In this document: positions 1 through 7,402 of the stretch, in pieces
Layout: each line of letters begins with the position of its first letter
Position numbering within the stretch: position 1 is the stretch's first letter
DNA from: Caballeronia sp. dw_19
Lineage (GTDB): Bacteria; Pseudomonadota; Gammaproteobacteria; Burkholderiales; Burkholderiaceae
NCBI RefSeq assembly: GCF_018449515.1
Contig: NZ_JAAVUQ010000015.1
Coordinates: 1-64,000 of the forward strand
Direction: 5' to 3'
Length of the DNA: 64,000 bases
Program-made: the position numbers and the translations under genes
Notes under the pieces: model-generated
Told to the model about the DNA's origin: nothing
What the model saw: only the letters and a program-made list of their open reading frames with translations
Databases searched by the model: none

Positions 1-68
1 GGACGTACCACCGCACGCACTGCACCATCACATCGAGCGGATAGTGAAGGCGCTTTAGCACTCAGGCG

Positions 69-596
69 ATGCCCACAGCAAGCGTCTTTCGCGGGGTTTT
101 GGTCTTCTTCATTGGTCAGCCAAAGCATACTGTCAGACTCGAATACTACCTCTCCCGCCTTAACGCGACAAAACCGGAAAGCGCGCAGAAGACACTGTCC
201 GGGAAAGACCCTCAGGATCTGCTGAAGCTCCAAAGCAGCCTGACGCAACCGGCCGCTGAAAAGGCCCAGGCATATAGCCGTCATGTGGTTGAAATCCTGA
301 CTGGCACCCAGTCGGAATTCCTGAAAGTCGCGGAAGCGCAGTTTGCCGAATACAGCCATAGCGCGCAGACCTTCATCGACAATCTGACAGAGAACGCGCC
401 GGCTGGTTCGGAGACTGCGGTGGCCCTGCTGAAGTCGACAATTACCGCTGCCAACACCACCTACGACACGGTCCACAAGGCAACGAGGCAGGCCGTCGAA
501 CTTGCTGAAAGCAGTTTTGATGCAGCGACGGCTGCCGCCTCGAAGGCCGCGAAGGAAACGGCTACGCACACATCGCGAGCCGCCAAGGCAGTCTGA
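69..596 (+). CDS. Phasin family protein with replaced N-terminus
   Basis: Phasins coat polyhydroxyalkanoate granules in the cytoplasm. From about residue 35 onward the protein matches the Burkholderia phasin pattern: a helical stretch with SLTQPAAEKA, a central NAPAGSETAVA segment, TITAANTTYDTVHKA, then an Ala/Lys-rich tail. Burkholderia phasins are about 190 residues and begin with a conserved helix containing an LFGLTxKAFEGVEKLVELN-like stretch. Here that part is missing and replaced by about 30 unrelated residues with an FFIG motif and no clear ribosome binding site. The gene therefore looks truncated at its 5' end, by insertion or deletion near positions 150-170. It may be expressed from another start or be a pseudogene. 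The family call is firm; the start codon is not. Confidence 0.75.
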   Translation: MPTASVFRGVLVFFIGQPKHTVRLEYYLSRLNATKPESAQKTLSGKDPQDLLKLQSSLTQPAAEKAQAYSRHVVEILTGTQSEFLKVAEAQFAEYSHSAQTFIDNLTENAPAGSETAVALLKSTITAANTTYDTVHKATRQAVELAESSFDAATAAASKAAKETATHTSRAAKAV

Positions 597-631
597 CAGC
601 GATGCGCGGCGGCCGTCACTGCGCCGCTGCA

Positions 632-664
632 CCGGCCACCAGAGCGTTAGTTCTGGTCGGCCGG
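632..664. terminator. Hairpin between convergent phasin and rhodanese genes
   Basis: Arms CCGGCCACCAGA and TCTGGTCGGCCGG pair over 12 bases with one bulged G around an 8-base loop. It lies between two convergent genes, so a bidirectional terminator is likely, although there is no T tract. Confidence 0.5.
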
Positions 665-722
665 GAAGGGCCTTGACGGAACCCCGCAGGCCCTCGCAGG
701 TTCCCTTGAGCTGTCCGCGAAA

Positions 723-1781
723 TCAGTTCACGAAATCATGCTTGAGAATGCTGACCTCCCAGCCGATTCGCGCGAACCAGCGGCCGACGGTCAGCGCCCG
801 CACGCCCGGGTCGGCGTCGATGAGAACAAGGCGTCCTCCCTGAACGGCGACCCACTTGCCCAGGCTGATACCCAGCTGACCGGCAGGAGCACTTACTGAT
901 CCCGGCAGATGTGCCCGCTCGTAATCTTCGGGCAAGCGCACGTCCAGTGCGTAAGTTGTTCGTGATGCATCTGCAAGCCAGGTCTGTAATTCATCTGCGT
1001 CGATAGCAGGGACGCTTTCCGCAAACGAGGCAAGTGCCTGTCTTGCGAAGTCCAGATCGACGGACCGGATGGCTTGCAGAGGTTGTTCTGGCCCGTGATT
1101 GAGCGGGTAGCCCGCGTCAACCCAGCCGAGCGTCCCGAAGTCGAGTGTCGACACGGGGTTCGCCACGCCAGCAAGAATCAGGCTTTGAGCGCCCAGCACT
1201 GCGCGGGAACGTCCGGCACAAGTGACGATTACATGCGTCTCTGGAGAGTCAACCAATGCATTGAAGCGCGGCAGTATTTCGCCGCCCGGAGCCGGGAACG
1301 AGCCTGGAATGTGCTCGCGCTCATATTCCGCTACCGAGCGGGTATCAAGCACGATCACGGAGGCACCGTTACGCCTGAGCGCGGCGAGTTCACCGGCGGT
1401 TGTCACCGGCGTACGAAAACTTCTTTCGACCTCGCCCGATATCAGTCGGGGCCCTGCAATGCGAATGGGCACTACGGGCAGGCGCTCGTTGCCGTTCAAT
1501 CCGCCTGCGAGTCCCTGCACGTTGGTATAGGCCAGTTCGAGAAGCTCGGATGCCGATTGCGCGATCAGCCCGCCGTCGGCATCGAGAAGTGCGATTGGAG
1601 TATGCCGATTCGGGACAAGCTCGCGCACGCGGCTCGACAGCTCGGCGGCAGGCACATTGGCTCCGTGGAGCGGCGCGCCGTTGCCGAATTCCTGCGCCGG
1701 GCGCAAATCCAGGACCGCGAGTTCACGTGAGCTGCGCAGCAACACACCCAAAGCCGTGGCATCAATTTCCCGATAAGGCAT
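723..1781 (-). CDS. Multi-domain rhodanese-like sulfurtransferase
   Basis: Three rhodanese-like domains lie in tandem, at about residues 1-100, 115-235 and 255-350. Each has the LDLR/LDTR/LDVR strand followed by an E(Y/F) and, in the last two, an H(I/L)PGS motif. Only the middle domain has a catalytic-loop cysteine, in CAGRSR, which fits CxxxxR; the outer two are probably structural or binding modules. Rhodaneses carry persulfide sulfur from thiosulfate or thiols to acceptors in the cytoplasm. No signal peptide is visible. The gene is convergent with the phasin and has a paralog at 2492-3631, both beside sulfur-oxidation genes, which suggests a role in handling released sulfur. The substrate is unknown. 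Confidence 0.85.
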   Translation of the reverse strand: MPYREIDATALGVLLRSSRELAVLDLRPAQEFGNGAPLHGANVPAAELSSRVRELVPNRHTPIALLDADGGLIAQSASELLELAYTNVQGLAGGLNGNERLPVVPIRIAGPRLISGEVERSFRTPVTTAGELAALRRNGASVIVLDTRSVAEYEREHIPGSFPAPGGEILPRFNALVDSPETHVIVTCAGRSRAVLGAQSLILAGVANPVSTLDFGTLGWVDAGYPLNHGPEQPLQAIRSVDLDFARQALASFAESVPAIDADELQTWLADASRTTYALDVRLPEDYERAHLPGSVSAPAGQLGISLGKWVAVQGGRLVLIDADPGVRALTVGRWFARIGWEVSILKHDFVN

Positions 1782-2218
1782 CGTCAGATATTGTAGGTAA
1801 AGAGAATGTCACTGTCATCGGGCGTAGTCGTTGGGCGGAACGTTCGGTCCTAAAACATTCGGATTCCTGATGGATAAAAAATTGCCGATTGGAATATGAC
1901 CACCGTTAGCGGCATAAGCCAATACCGCGCGTGTTTTCTCGCACAGCGAGCCACCATACGACTGCGGGTTCTCAGCCACAACCAAGCAATCGCACTATGC
2001 ATATACGTCGCGGCGGTGGTTTTCAGCGCTGTTCGTGTATTGGATATCAGCATTGATCGTTTCGTTCTCAGCCCCTTGGTTGCTAGGATTGCTGGTCTGA
2101 CGTGATCGCTAGACTGTTTTTGATATTCCTGCCGTCGCGTGCGTGGATTCACGGGCCGGCTCAATCTTTTTCGTGCCTAACGGGCGCGGCGTCACTCATT
2201 TAACGAAGGAGCATGGCG
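1782..2218. other. Intergenic region between divergent rhodanese and mop genes
   Basis: About 430 bases with no convincing gene; short frames on both strands lack recognisable motifs. It should hold the promoters for the leftward rhodanese gene and the rightward mop gene. Confidence 0.5.
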
Positions 2219-2434
2219 ATGGGCATCACCGCAATCAATATTCGCAACCAGTTCAGGGGGCACGTCAAGGAGATCATCCGTGGCTCGGTCGTATCGGAGA
2301 TCGACGTGCAAACGCCGTTCGGCATTGTGACGTCCGTGATCACCACCCGTTCCGTCGATGAACTCGATCTTCAGGTCGGCAGTGAAGTGGTCGCGCTCGT
2401 TAAAGCGACTGAGGTGTCTATCGCGCGGCTTTAA
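2219..2434 (+). CDS. mop: Mop-type molybdenum-pterin binding (TOBE) protein
   Basis: This is a 71-residue single TOBE-domain protein with the molbindin pattern: INIRNQFRG at the start, a VVSEIDVQT strand, VITTRSVDELDL and VVALVKATEVSI at the end. Mop proteins bind molybdate in the cytoplasm as oligomers and buffer it for molybdenum-cofactor enzymes. A strong AAGGAG at 2206-2211 is 7 bases from the ATG at 2219 but only 1 base from an upstream in-frame ATG at 2213, so 2219 is preferred. It stands alone, convergent with the rhodanese gene downstream. No molybdate transporter or molybdoenzyme is seen in the window. Confidence 0.88.
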   Translation: MGITAINIRNQFRGHVKEIIRGSVVSEIDVQTPFGIVTSVITTRSVDELDLQVGSEVVALVKATEVSIARL

Positions 2435-2439
2435 ACTCA

Positions 2440-2473
2440 AGCCGCGATCCCGGTTTGCCCGATGATCGCGGCT
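2440..2473. terminator. Bidirectional hairpin between mop and rhodanese
   Basis: A perfect 10-base stem, AGCCGCGATC with GATCGCGGCT, encloses a 14-base loop between the 3' ends of two convergent genes. There is no long T tract. Confidence 0.55.
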
Positions 2474-2491
2474 AGCCGGGCTGATCGTCGC

Positions 2492-3631
2492 TCAGGAGTT
2501 CAGCAGTTCGGGCGTCTGCGCGGCGGACGTCGTGCTCACTTCGCGCAATACCTCGCCCAATGCATTTTCCAGCAAATGGACTTCCCATCCGCGCTGGCGT
2601 AGCCAGTAGGCGGTCGTGACGGCGCGGGTACCGTCGTCATCTATCAGCACAAGGCGCGCACCGCGCGTCGCTACCGTGCGATGAGATACCGCCAGCAACT
2701 GACCTCCCGGCGCCGAGATGGAGCCTGGCACATGACCGGCTGCGTATTCCTCGGCCGAGCGGATGTCGAGCAGGTAGGTCGTGCGTTTCTCAGTGTCCGC
2801 AAGCCATTCCTCGACGCCCTGTTGGCTCAGTGTGCTGACGTCCGCACGTGCCGCCAGTGCGAGCGCGTGTTTCACGCCAAAGCCGGCTGCTGCGGTACTG
2901 GCGGGCGTGCGCTGCTCGCCGCCGGTAGCCAGTTCAAGCGCCGCACGAGTCCACCCCGCGGTACCGTCTTCGAGGAACGCTACGCGGTTCGGCACCTGCG
3001 CATCGATGAGAGTCTGGGCGCCGATGATCGCGCGTGGAAGACCCGCGCATGACACCACAACGAATGTGTCCGGGTTGGGAACCTGATCGAGGAAGCGATA
3101 GAGGATCTCTTCGCCCGGCGCGTTGACCGCGCCCGGGACGTGCCCACGCGCGAACTCGTCCCGGGTTCGGGTGTCGATCACAATGACGTCTTCTTTCGCG
3201 TCATACAGTGTCTTGAGTTGCGCGGCTTCAATGGACGGTGTACCGCGCAGGTCGCGCACGCTTTCGGAAAAAATGATGCCAGGGATATCGAAGGTGGGCA
3301 GTCCGTTGAGACCGTCCGCCGTCCACGCCGGAATGCCGCCGGTGAGTACGTTGATGTCGGTGTAGCCAAGCCGTTCGAGTGTCGCCGCGCCTTGCGCGGC
3401 CGTGTTGTCACCGTTGTCGACGAGCACGAGCCGCACCGACTTGCGTGGTACGAAGCGCAGCGCATCGCGTTGCAGGTTTTCCACCGGCAGATTGGTCGCA
3501 AAGAGCGGGTGTCCTTTTGCGAACGCTTCCACCGACCTCAGATCCAGCAGCGCGAGTTCTTCGCCGCTGCCGAGGCCGCTTTCTGTCAGCCATTTCTGTA
3601 GTGTCGCGCGATGAATGTTGCGAATGCTCAT
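2492..3631 (-). CDS. Multi-domain rhodanese-like sulfurtransferase (second copy)
   Basis: The protein has 379 residues and three rhodanese-like domains, paralogous to the one at 723-1781. The middle domain carries the only active-site-type loop, SCAGLPR (CxxxxR); the flanking domains have the LDLRS and LDIRSAEEY folds without a catalytic cysteine. The ATG at 3631 is chosen because AGGAG precedes it by 7 bases, while the 30 codons upstream are low-quality. It is cytoplasmic with no signal peptide. The gene is followed leftward by the hairpin at 2440-2473 and preceded by an SfnG-like monooxygenase in the same orientation after a 260-base gap. The protein probably carries sulfane sulfur; the specific partner is unknown. 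Confidence 0.85.
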   Translation of the reverse strand: MSIRNIHRATLQKWLTESGLGSGEELALLDLRSVEAFAKGHPLFATNLPVENLQRDALRFVPRKSVRLVLVDNGDNTAAQGAATLERLGYTDINVLTGGIPAWTADGLNGLPTFDIPGIIFSESVRDLRGTPSIEAAQLKTLYDAKEDVIVIDTRTRDEFARGHVPGAVNAPGEEILYRFLDQVPNPDTFVVVSCAGLPRAIIGAQTLIDAQVPNRVAFLEDGTAGWTRAALELATGGEQRTPASTAAAGFGVKHALALAARADVSTLSQQGVEEWLADTEKRTTYLLDIRSAEEYAAGHVPGSISAPGGQLLAVSHRTVATRGARLVLIDDDGTRAVTTAYWLRQRGWEVHLLENALGEVLREVSTTSAAQTPELLNS

Positions 3632-3892
3632 GTCGATGCTCCTGCTAAGTAGTCTTGACTGATGTTGAGACGCGATCGGCGGGTGCTGTCGCGCCGGATA
3701 CGATGCCCGTTGCACGAGCATGCAGCGAAAGTCCCGGTAGGGCGATGCCAGGGAACCGACATAGCGTACGAGCGAAAGGGCGACAGATTCAACGAAGCGA
3801 TTGCGGGATCGTTAGCATTGAACCTGCAATCGGGTGAGAGGCTTTCACGTTGCATATAAGCGCCCATGGCGCCGGCCTGATCGAAGCGAATG

Positions 3893-5020
3893 CTACAGAC
3901 GCAGTCCCGCCTGCTTCAATAAAGGCAGAATGCGTTCGCCAAAGTACGTGAGGTCGGGGAGGAAATCGAAGAAGCCGAGTTGTACACCGTCTATGCCTGC
4001 TTTTTTCAGCGCAACGAGCTGTTCGACCACCTGCTCGGGAGTCCCCACGATCTCGATGTTGCCACCAATGCCACGCCCCTGTTTCTGCGATGCATCCTTG
4101 CGGCCGCGCCATGCGTGCGCATCGCTGTCATAGTTTCTATCGCCGCTTGATACCGTATTGGCCACGATAGCGTCGGCATATTCCATCGCTTCGCGTTCGG
4201 TGTCCCGGCTCACGATGACGGGATTGATCACGGTGCGTACGGTACGGCCCACGCGTGCTGCTTGCGCCTTGATGTTGGCGATATGCGCGGGGAGGGTTTC
4301 CAGCGCGCTATCGATATGCGCGCCACCGGGACTCGTAATGAACACGATGTCCGAATATTTCGCAGCGAACGCGATACCCGCTTCGGAGCCGGTCGCGTTC
4401 ACCAGCACCGGACGTCCGAAGAGCGGTTTCGGTGTGATGTAGCCGTTATGTACTTTCCAGGGCGACTTGCCTTCGAACGAGAAGTTTTCGGTATCGGTCC
4501 ACAGCCGCTGGACGACATCGAATAGCTCGCTGGCAAGCTCATAACGCGTGTCGTGTTCGATGCGATCCCAGCCGAACATCTCATGCTCGACGGCACGATG
4601 CCCGGTGACGATGTTGATACCCCAGCGGCCCTTGGAAATATGATCGAGCGTAGCGCCGTATTTGGCCAGATGCAGCGGATGTATCGGGCCATAGAGCACG
4701 TGGATGGTCGAGATCAGCAGGATGTTCTTGGTGATCGCGGCCATGGCGCCGAGCGCGACGAAAGCATCAAGCGAGGCTTCGCCGTCATAGCCGCCTTTTG
4801 GCAGCCATTGCGTGCGGCTGAACGCGAGTTCGAAGCCAAGATCGTCGGCTTTGCGCACCACCTCCGCGTTGTAATCGAAGGTCCAGGTGGAGGTGCGCGG
4901 CAGGGTCGAGCGCTTGATATCCTGCAAGTCGAGAAAGACGCCGAGCATCAGCGGTTGCTCGAAGGCCTTCGCGAGTGGGCTGCCTCGAATTTCTGCAGGA
5001 GAGGTCGTTTCGTAGGTCAT
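3893..5020 (-). CDS. SfnG-like LLM-class flavin-dependent monooxygenase, copy 1
   Basis: A 375-residue luciferase-like monooxygenase. It shows WTFDYNAEVVRKADDLGFE, the central NIVTGHRAVEHEMFG motif (compare NIVSG in SfnG), EHDxRYELASE and the LVNATGSEAG loop typical of FMNH2-dependent alkylsulfone or alkanesulfonate monooxygenases. SfnG-type enzymes oxidise dimethyl sulfone to methanesulfinate, using reduced flavin from a separate reductase. The ATG at 5020 begins the conserved N-terminus shared exactly in position with the second copy at 23305-24432; about 65 upstream in-frame codons are not conserved. The two copies share 365 identical bases. It is divergent from the flavoprotein operon at 5274. 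The substrate is inferred, not shown. Confidence 0.85.
   Translation of the reverse strand: MTYETTSPAEIRGSPLAKAFEQPLMLGVFLDLQDIKRSTLPRTSTWTFDYNAEVVRKADDLGFELAFSRTQWLPKGGYDGEASLDAFVALGAMAAITKNILLISTIHVLYGPIHPLHLAKYGATLDHISKGRWGINIVTGHRAVEHEMFGWDRIEHDTRYELASELFDVVQRLWTDTENFSFEGKSPWKVHNGYITPKPLFGRPVLVNATGSEAGIAFAAKYSDIVFITSPGGAHIDSALETLPAHIANIKAQAARVGRTVRTVINPVIVSRDTEREAMEYADAIVANTVSSGDRNYDSDAHAWRGRKDASQKQGRGIGGNIEIVGTPEQVVEQLVALKKAGIDGVQLGFFDFLPDLTYFGERILPLLKQAGLRL
4245..4609. repeat. 365-base identical tract shared with 23657-24021
   Basis: This internal segment of the first SfnG-like gene is base-for-base identical to 23657-24021 in the second copy, in the same orientation. Differences resume on both sides (4244 A against G, 4610 G against A), which suggests recent gene conversion. 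Confidence 0.9.
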
Positions 5021-5212
5021 GGTGGACGCGGCAAGGCCGCCAACGGGAGATGCCGGATAGTGTGACGCCCGCGATGGACACGGCCAACGAAGATTAAGCG
5101 GATTGGTTATGAACTCATTCTGCTTTGCCCGTGATTTAGATATCTGGATTGCTTGCTTTGCTTGAACTTCGCAAAATGCTCTACTAACCACGGTCGGCGT
5201 TTGGGCTTGCAT

Positions 5213-5258
5213 CATTCAGCACTTCATCGAATATCTCATTCAGCACATCACTCAGCAC
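5213..5258. repeat. Short direct repeats upstream of flavoprotein gene
   Basis: CATTCAGCAC occurs at 5213-5222 and 5237-5246, and a shorter TCAGCAC at 5252-5258, just before the start at 5274. They could be regulator half-sites or part of the leader; no regulator is known. Confidence 0.4.
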
Positions 5259-5273
5259 AGCGGAAACCCCGGT

Positions 5274-7004
5274 ATGGATCCTTGGGACGTCATCGTGATA
5301 GGCAGCGGCGCGGCGGGACTGGTCGCCGCGTGGCATGCGCGCGCGGCAGGCGCCAACGTGCTTGTCGTGAACAAGAGCCTGGTAGGGCGCAGCGGCGCGA
5401 CCATCACATCGGGCGGCGGCGTATCCGTGTCCGGGCGCACGGCCATCGAGCTTGGTTTCGACGCCAATCCCGACGATACCGACGAAATATTTTTCGCCGA
5501 CACCATCCGCTCCGGCTCTTTCCTGAGCGACCAGAGGCTCGTAGCGGCGATGGTTGCGGGCGTGGGAGACGAACTGCGCCGCCTGATCACAGATGGCGCA
5601 AAGGTCAGTGCTACGAAGCATGCACCGGGACACAGCAGCGGGCGCGGTGTGCGGATTCCCGGACCATCGATGCAGCGCGTGGTTACCACGGCCGCATTGC
5701 ACGCGGGCGTACGCTTTCGAGAGGACTTTCAGTCGACCGATCTCCTGACGCGCGACGGCGCCGTGATTGGCGTGGCGGGTCTTGATCGGCGAACCGGCGT
5801 GGTCGAGGCGTTGCACGGACGCGCGATCGTAATTGCGACGGGTGGCGCGACGTCCAACTGGAGCTTGCGCACGGCGCCCGAGGAGCTGTCGGGCGACGGT
5901 CACGCCATGGCGTTTGCAGCGGGCGCCGATCTGATCGAGATGGAGATGCTGCAGTTTCTCCCATGCTGCCTCGTTGCCCCGGACATGTGGCGCGGCTTGC
6001 AATTTCCCTGGATCCTCGGGCCGCAGAGCGGCGTGCGCGCGTGGCTGCTCAACCGCTATGGCGAGCGTTTCATGGCGCGCTGGGACCCCGAGCGCATGGA
6101 GCTCGCCACAAGAGACGTTGTTGCTGCCGCAAGTGCCGCCGAGGTGTTCGAGGGACGTGGCAGTCCGAACGGCGGCGTGTATCTGTCATGGGCACATCTG
6201 CCGCGCGACATAGTCGATAACTTCCCGACGTGGTCGCGCTCGTTCGCCGCCGACTGGCGCTGGGAGGGCTTCGACATGACACCGCTTGTCGAACGCATTC
6301 GCGCCGGTCATGCAATTGAAGTTGCGCCCGCCGCGCATTTTTCGCTGGGCGGAATTCGTGTCGATGTGGACGGCTCTACTGGCGTTCCAAACCTGTACGC
6401 GTGCGGCGAGGCCACCGGTGGTGTGCACGGCGGCAATCGATTGTCCGGCAACGCGGGTGCGCAAGTGCTGGTGCAGGGCAAGGCCGCGGGACGCTCAGCC
6501 GCCGCGCTTGCGCTTGGCGGGTCTCAAGAGCCGGTGAACCTCGTCGCGCATGAACAATGGCGCGCCGTGCAGGCGCGGATCAAAGCGCCGTTCGAGCGCC
6601 AGGACGGTATCGCACCCTTCGATATGAAGCGGCGTCTCGGTCAACTGGTCGACGGCGCGCTCGGAGCGGTGCGTGATGGAGCGGGACTTGCGAAGGCACT
6701 GGATGAGGTACGCACCATTTCGCACGACGATATTTCACGGCTCGCATGCCGCAATCGCGATGCCGGCTGGAACCGCGACTGGAGCGATGCGCTCGAATGC
6801 ATGTCCGCGCTGCCTGTGATTGAAAGCGCGCTGCTTTCCGCGCTTGCACGCCCAGAATCGCTCGGCGCACATCGCCGGCACGATCAGAAAGAGCAAACGG
6901 CTACGACTACGCTTGCGCATGGCCTGATCTCGCGGCAAGCGGGTTCGCACGCGTTGCTTCATCGCGTGGAGCCGGTCGAATTTCCATTTCTCGCGCCGAC
7001 ATGA
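5274..7004 (+). CDS. FAD-dependent oxidoreductase of the SdhA/fumarate reductase flavoprotein family
   Basis: A 576-residue flavoprotein. The dinucleotide-binding motif GSGAAG is near residue 11, followed by a KSLVGRSGATITSGGG flavin-contact loop. Near residue 350 comes HFSLGGIRVD, and then CGEATGGVHGGNRLSGNA, the standard C-terminal FAD and active-site signature of succinate dehydrogenase/fumarate reductase flavoproteins. No signal or anchor is visible, so it is probably soluble and cytoplasmic. It overlaps the next gene, a 2Fe-2S protein, by 4 bases (ATGA), so the two probably form a complex like SdhA and the N-terminal half of SdhB. Its setting among sulfur genes suggests oxidation or reduction of an organosulfur intermediate, but the substrate cannot be read from sequence. 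Confidence 0.8.
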   Translation: MDPWDVIVIGSGAAGLVAAWHARAAGANVLVVNKSLVGRSGATITSGGGVSVSGRTAIELGFDANPDDTDEIFFADTIRSGSFLSDQRLVAAMVAGVGDELRRLITDGAKVSATKHAPGHSSGRGVRIPGPSMQRVVTTAALHAGVRFREDFQSTDLLTRDGAVIGVAGLDRRTGVVEALHGRAIVIATGGATSNWSLRTAPEELSGDGHAMAFAAGADLIEMEMLQFLPCCLVAPDMWRGLQFPWILGPQSGVRAWLLNRYGERFMARWDPERMELATRDVVAAASAAEVFEGRGSPNGGVYLSWAHLPRDIVDNFPTWSRSFAADWRWEGFDMTPLVERIRAGHAIEVAPAAHFSLGGIRVDVDGSTGVPNLYACGEATGGVHGGNRLSGNAGAQVLVQGKAAGRSAAALALGGSQEPVNLVAHEQWRAVQARIKAPFERQDGIAPFDMKRRLGQLVDGALGAVRDGAGLAKALDEVRTISHDDISRLACRNRDAGWNRDWSDALECMSALPVIESALLSALARPESLGAHRRHDQKEQTATTTLAHGLISRQAGSHALLHRVEPVEFPFLAPT

Positions 7005-7402
7005 AAGCGAACCTTGCATCGATGACAATGGTCATCCATCTCCACCGAACGCCCGGCGACGATACCCCTAGCACCTACAACCTCCCGAGTCCCGAGGAGG
7101 CCGGCATCGGCGCGAGCGACTGGTCGGGCGTGAGCGTATCAAGCGCCCTGCAGTATTTGCAGCGCGCCGTTGATCCAGCGCTAGCGTTTTCGTTGTCGTG
7201 CCGGCGCGGCTTGTGCAACGTGTGTGCGATGCGAATCGACGGCGTGGTGACCACAGCGTGCACAACGCCGATGCGCGACGGTATCCTGATCGAGCCGGCA
7301 AGGAGCAAATTGCTGCTTCGCGATACAGTGATAGAACTGAGCCTGGTTCGGCGCGCGCGCATGGATGCCGTCACACCTTTGGCCGGTGAACGCGATGCCT
7401 GA
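7001..7402 (+). CDS. 2Fe-2S ferredoxin-like protein, SdhB N-terminal type
   Basis: A 133-residue protein with CRRGLCNVCAMRIDG and a distal TTAC. This gives the Cx4CxxC...C ligand set of the plant-ferredoxin-like domain found at the N-terminus of succinate dehydrogenase iron-sulfur subunits. The C-terminal half of SdhB, which holds 3Fe-4S and 4Fe-4S clusters, is absent. It starts inside the stop codon of the flavoprotein (ATGA overlap) and its own end overlaps the JmjC gene by 8 bases, so translation of the three is likely coupled. It probably passes electrons to or from the flavoprotein. A second ATG at 7022 is a possible alternative start. Confidence 0.82.
   Translation: MKANLASMTMVIHLHRTPGDDTPSTYNLPSPEEAGIGASDWSGVSVSSALQYLQRAVDPALAFSLSCRRGLCNVCAMRIDGVVTTACTTPMRDGILIEPARSKLLLRDTVIELSLVRRARMDAVTPLAGERDA

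Noticed and set aside
1..58. A possible C-terminal end of a gene entering from the left (frame ending HIERIVKAL then stop)
   Set aside because: Only about 18 codons are visible and no family can be recognised; it might be the tail of a transposase, but there is no support.
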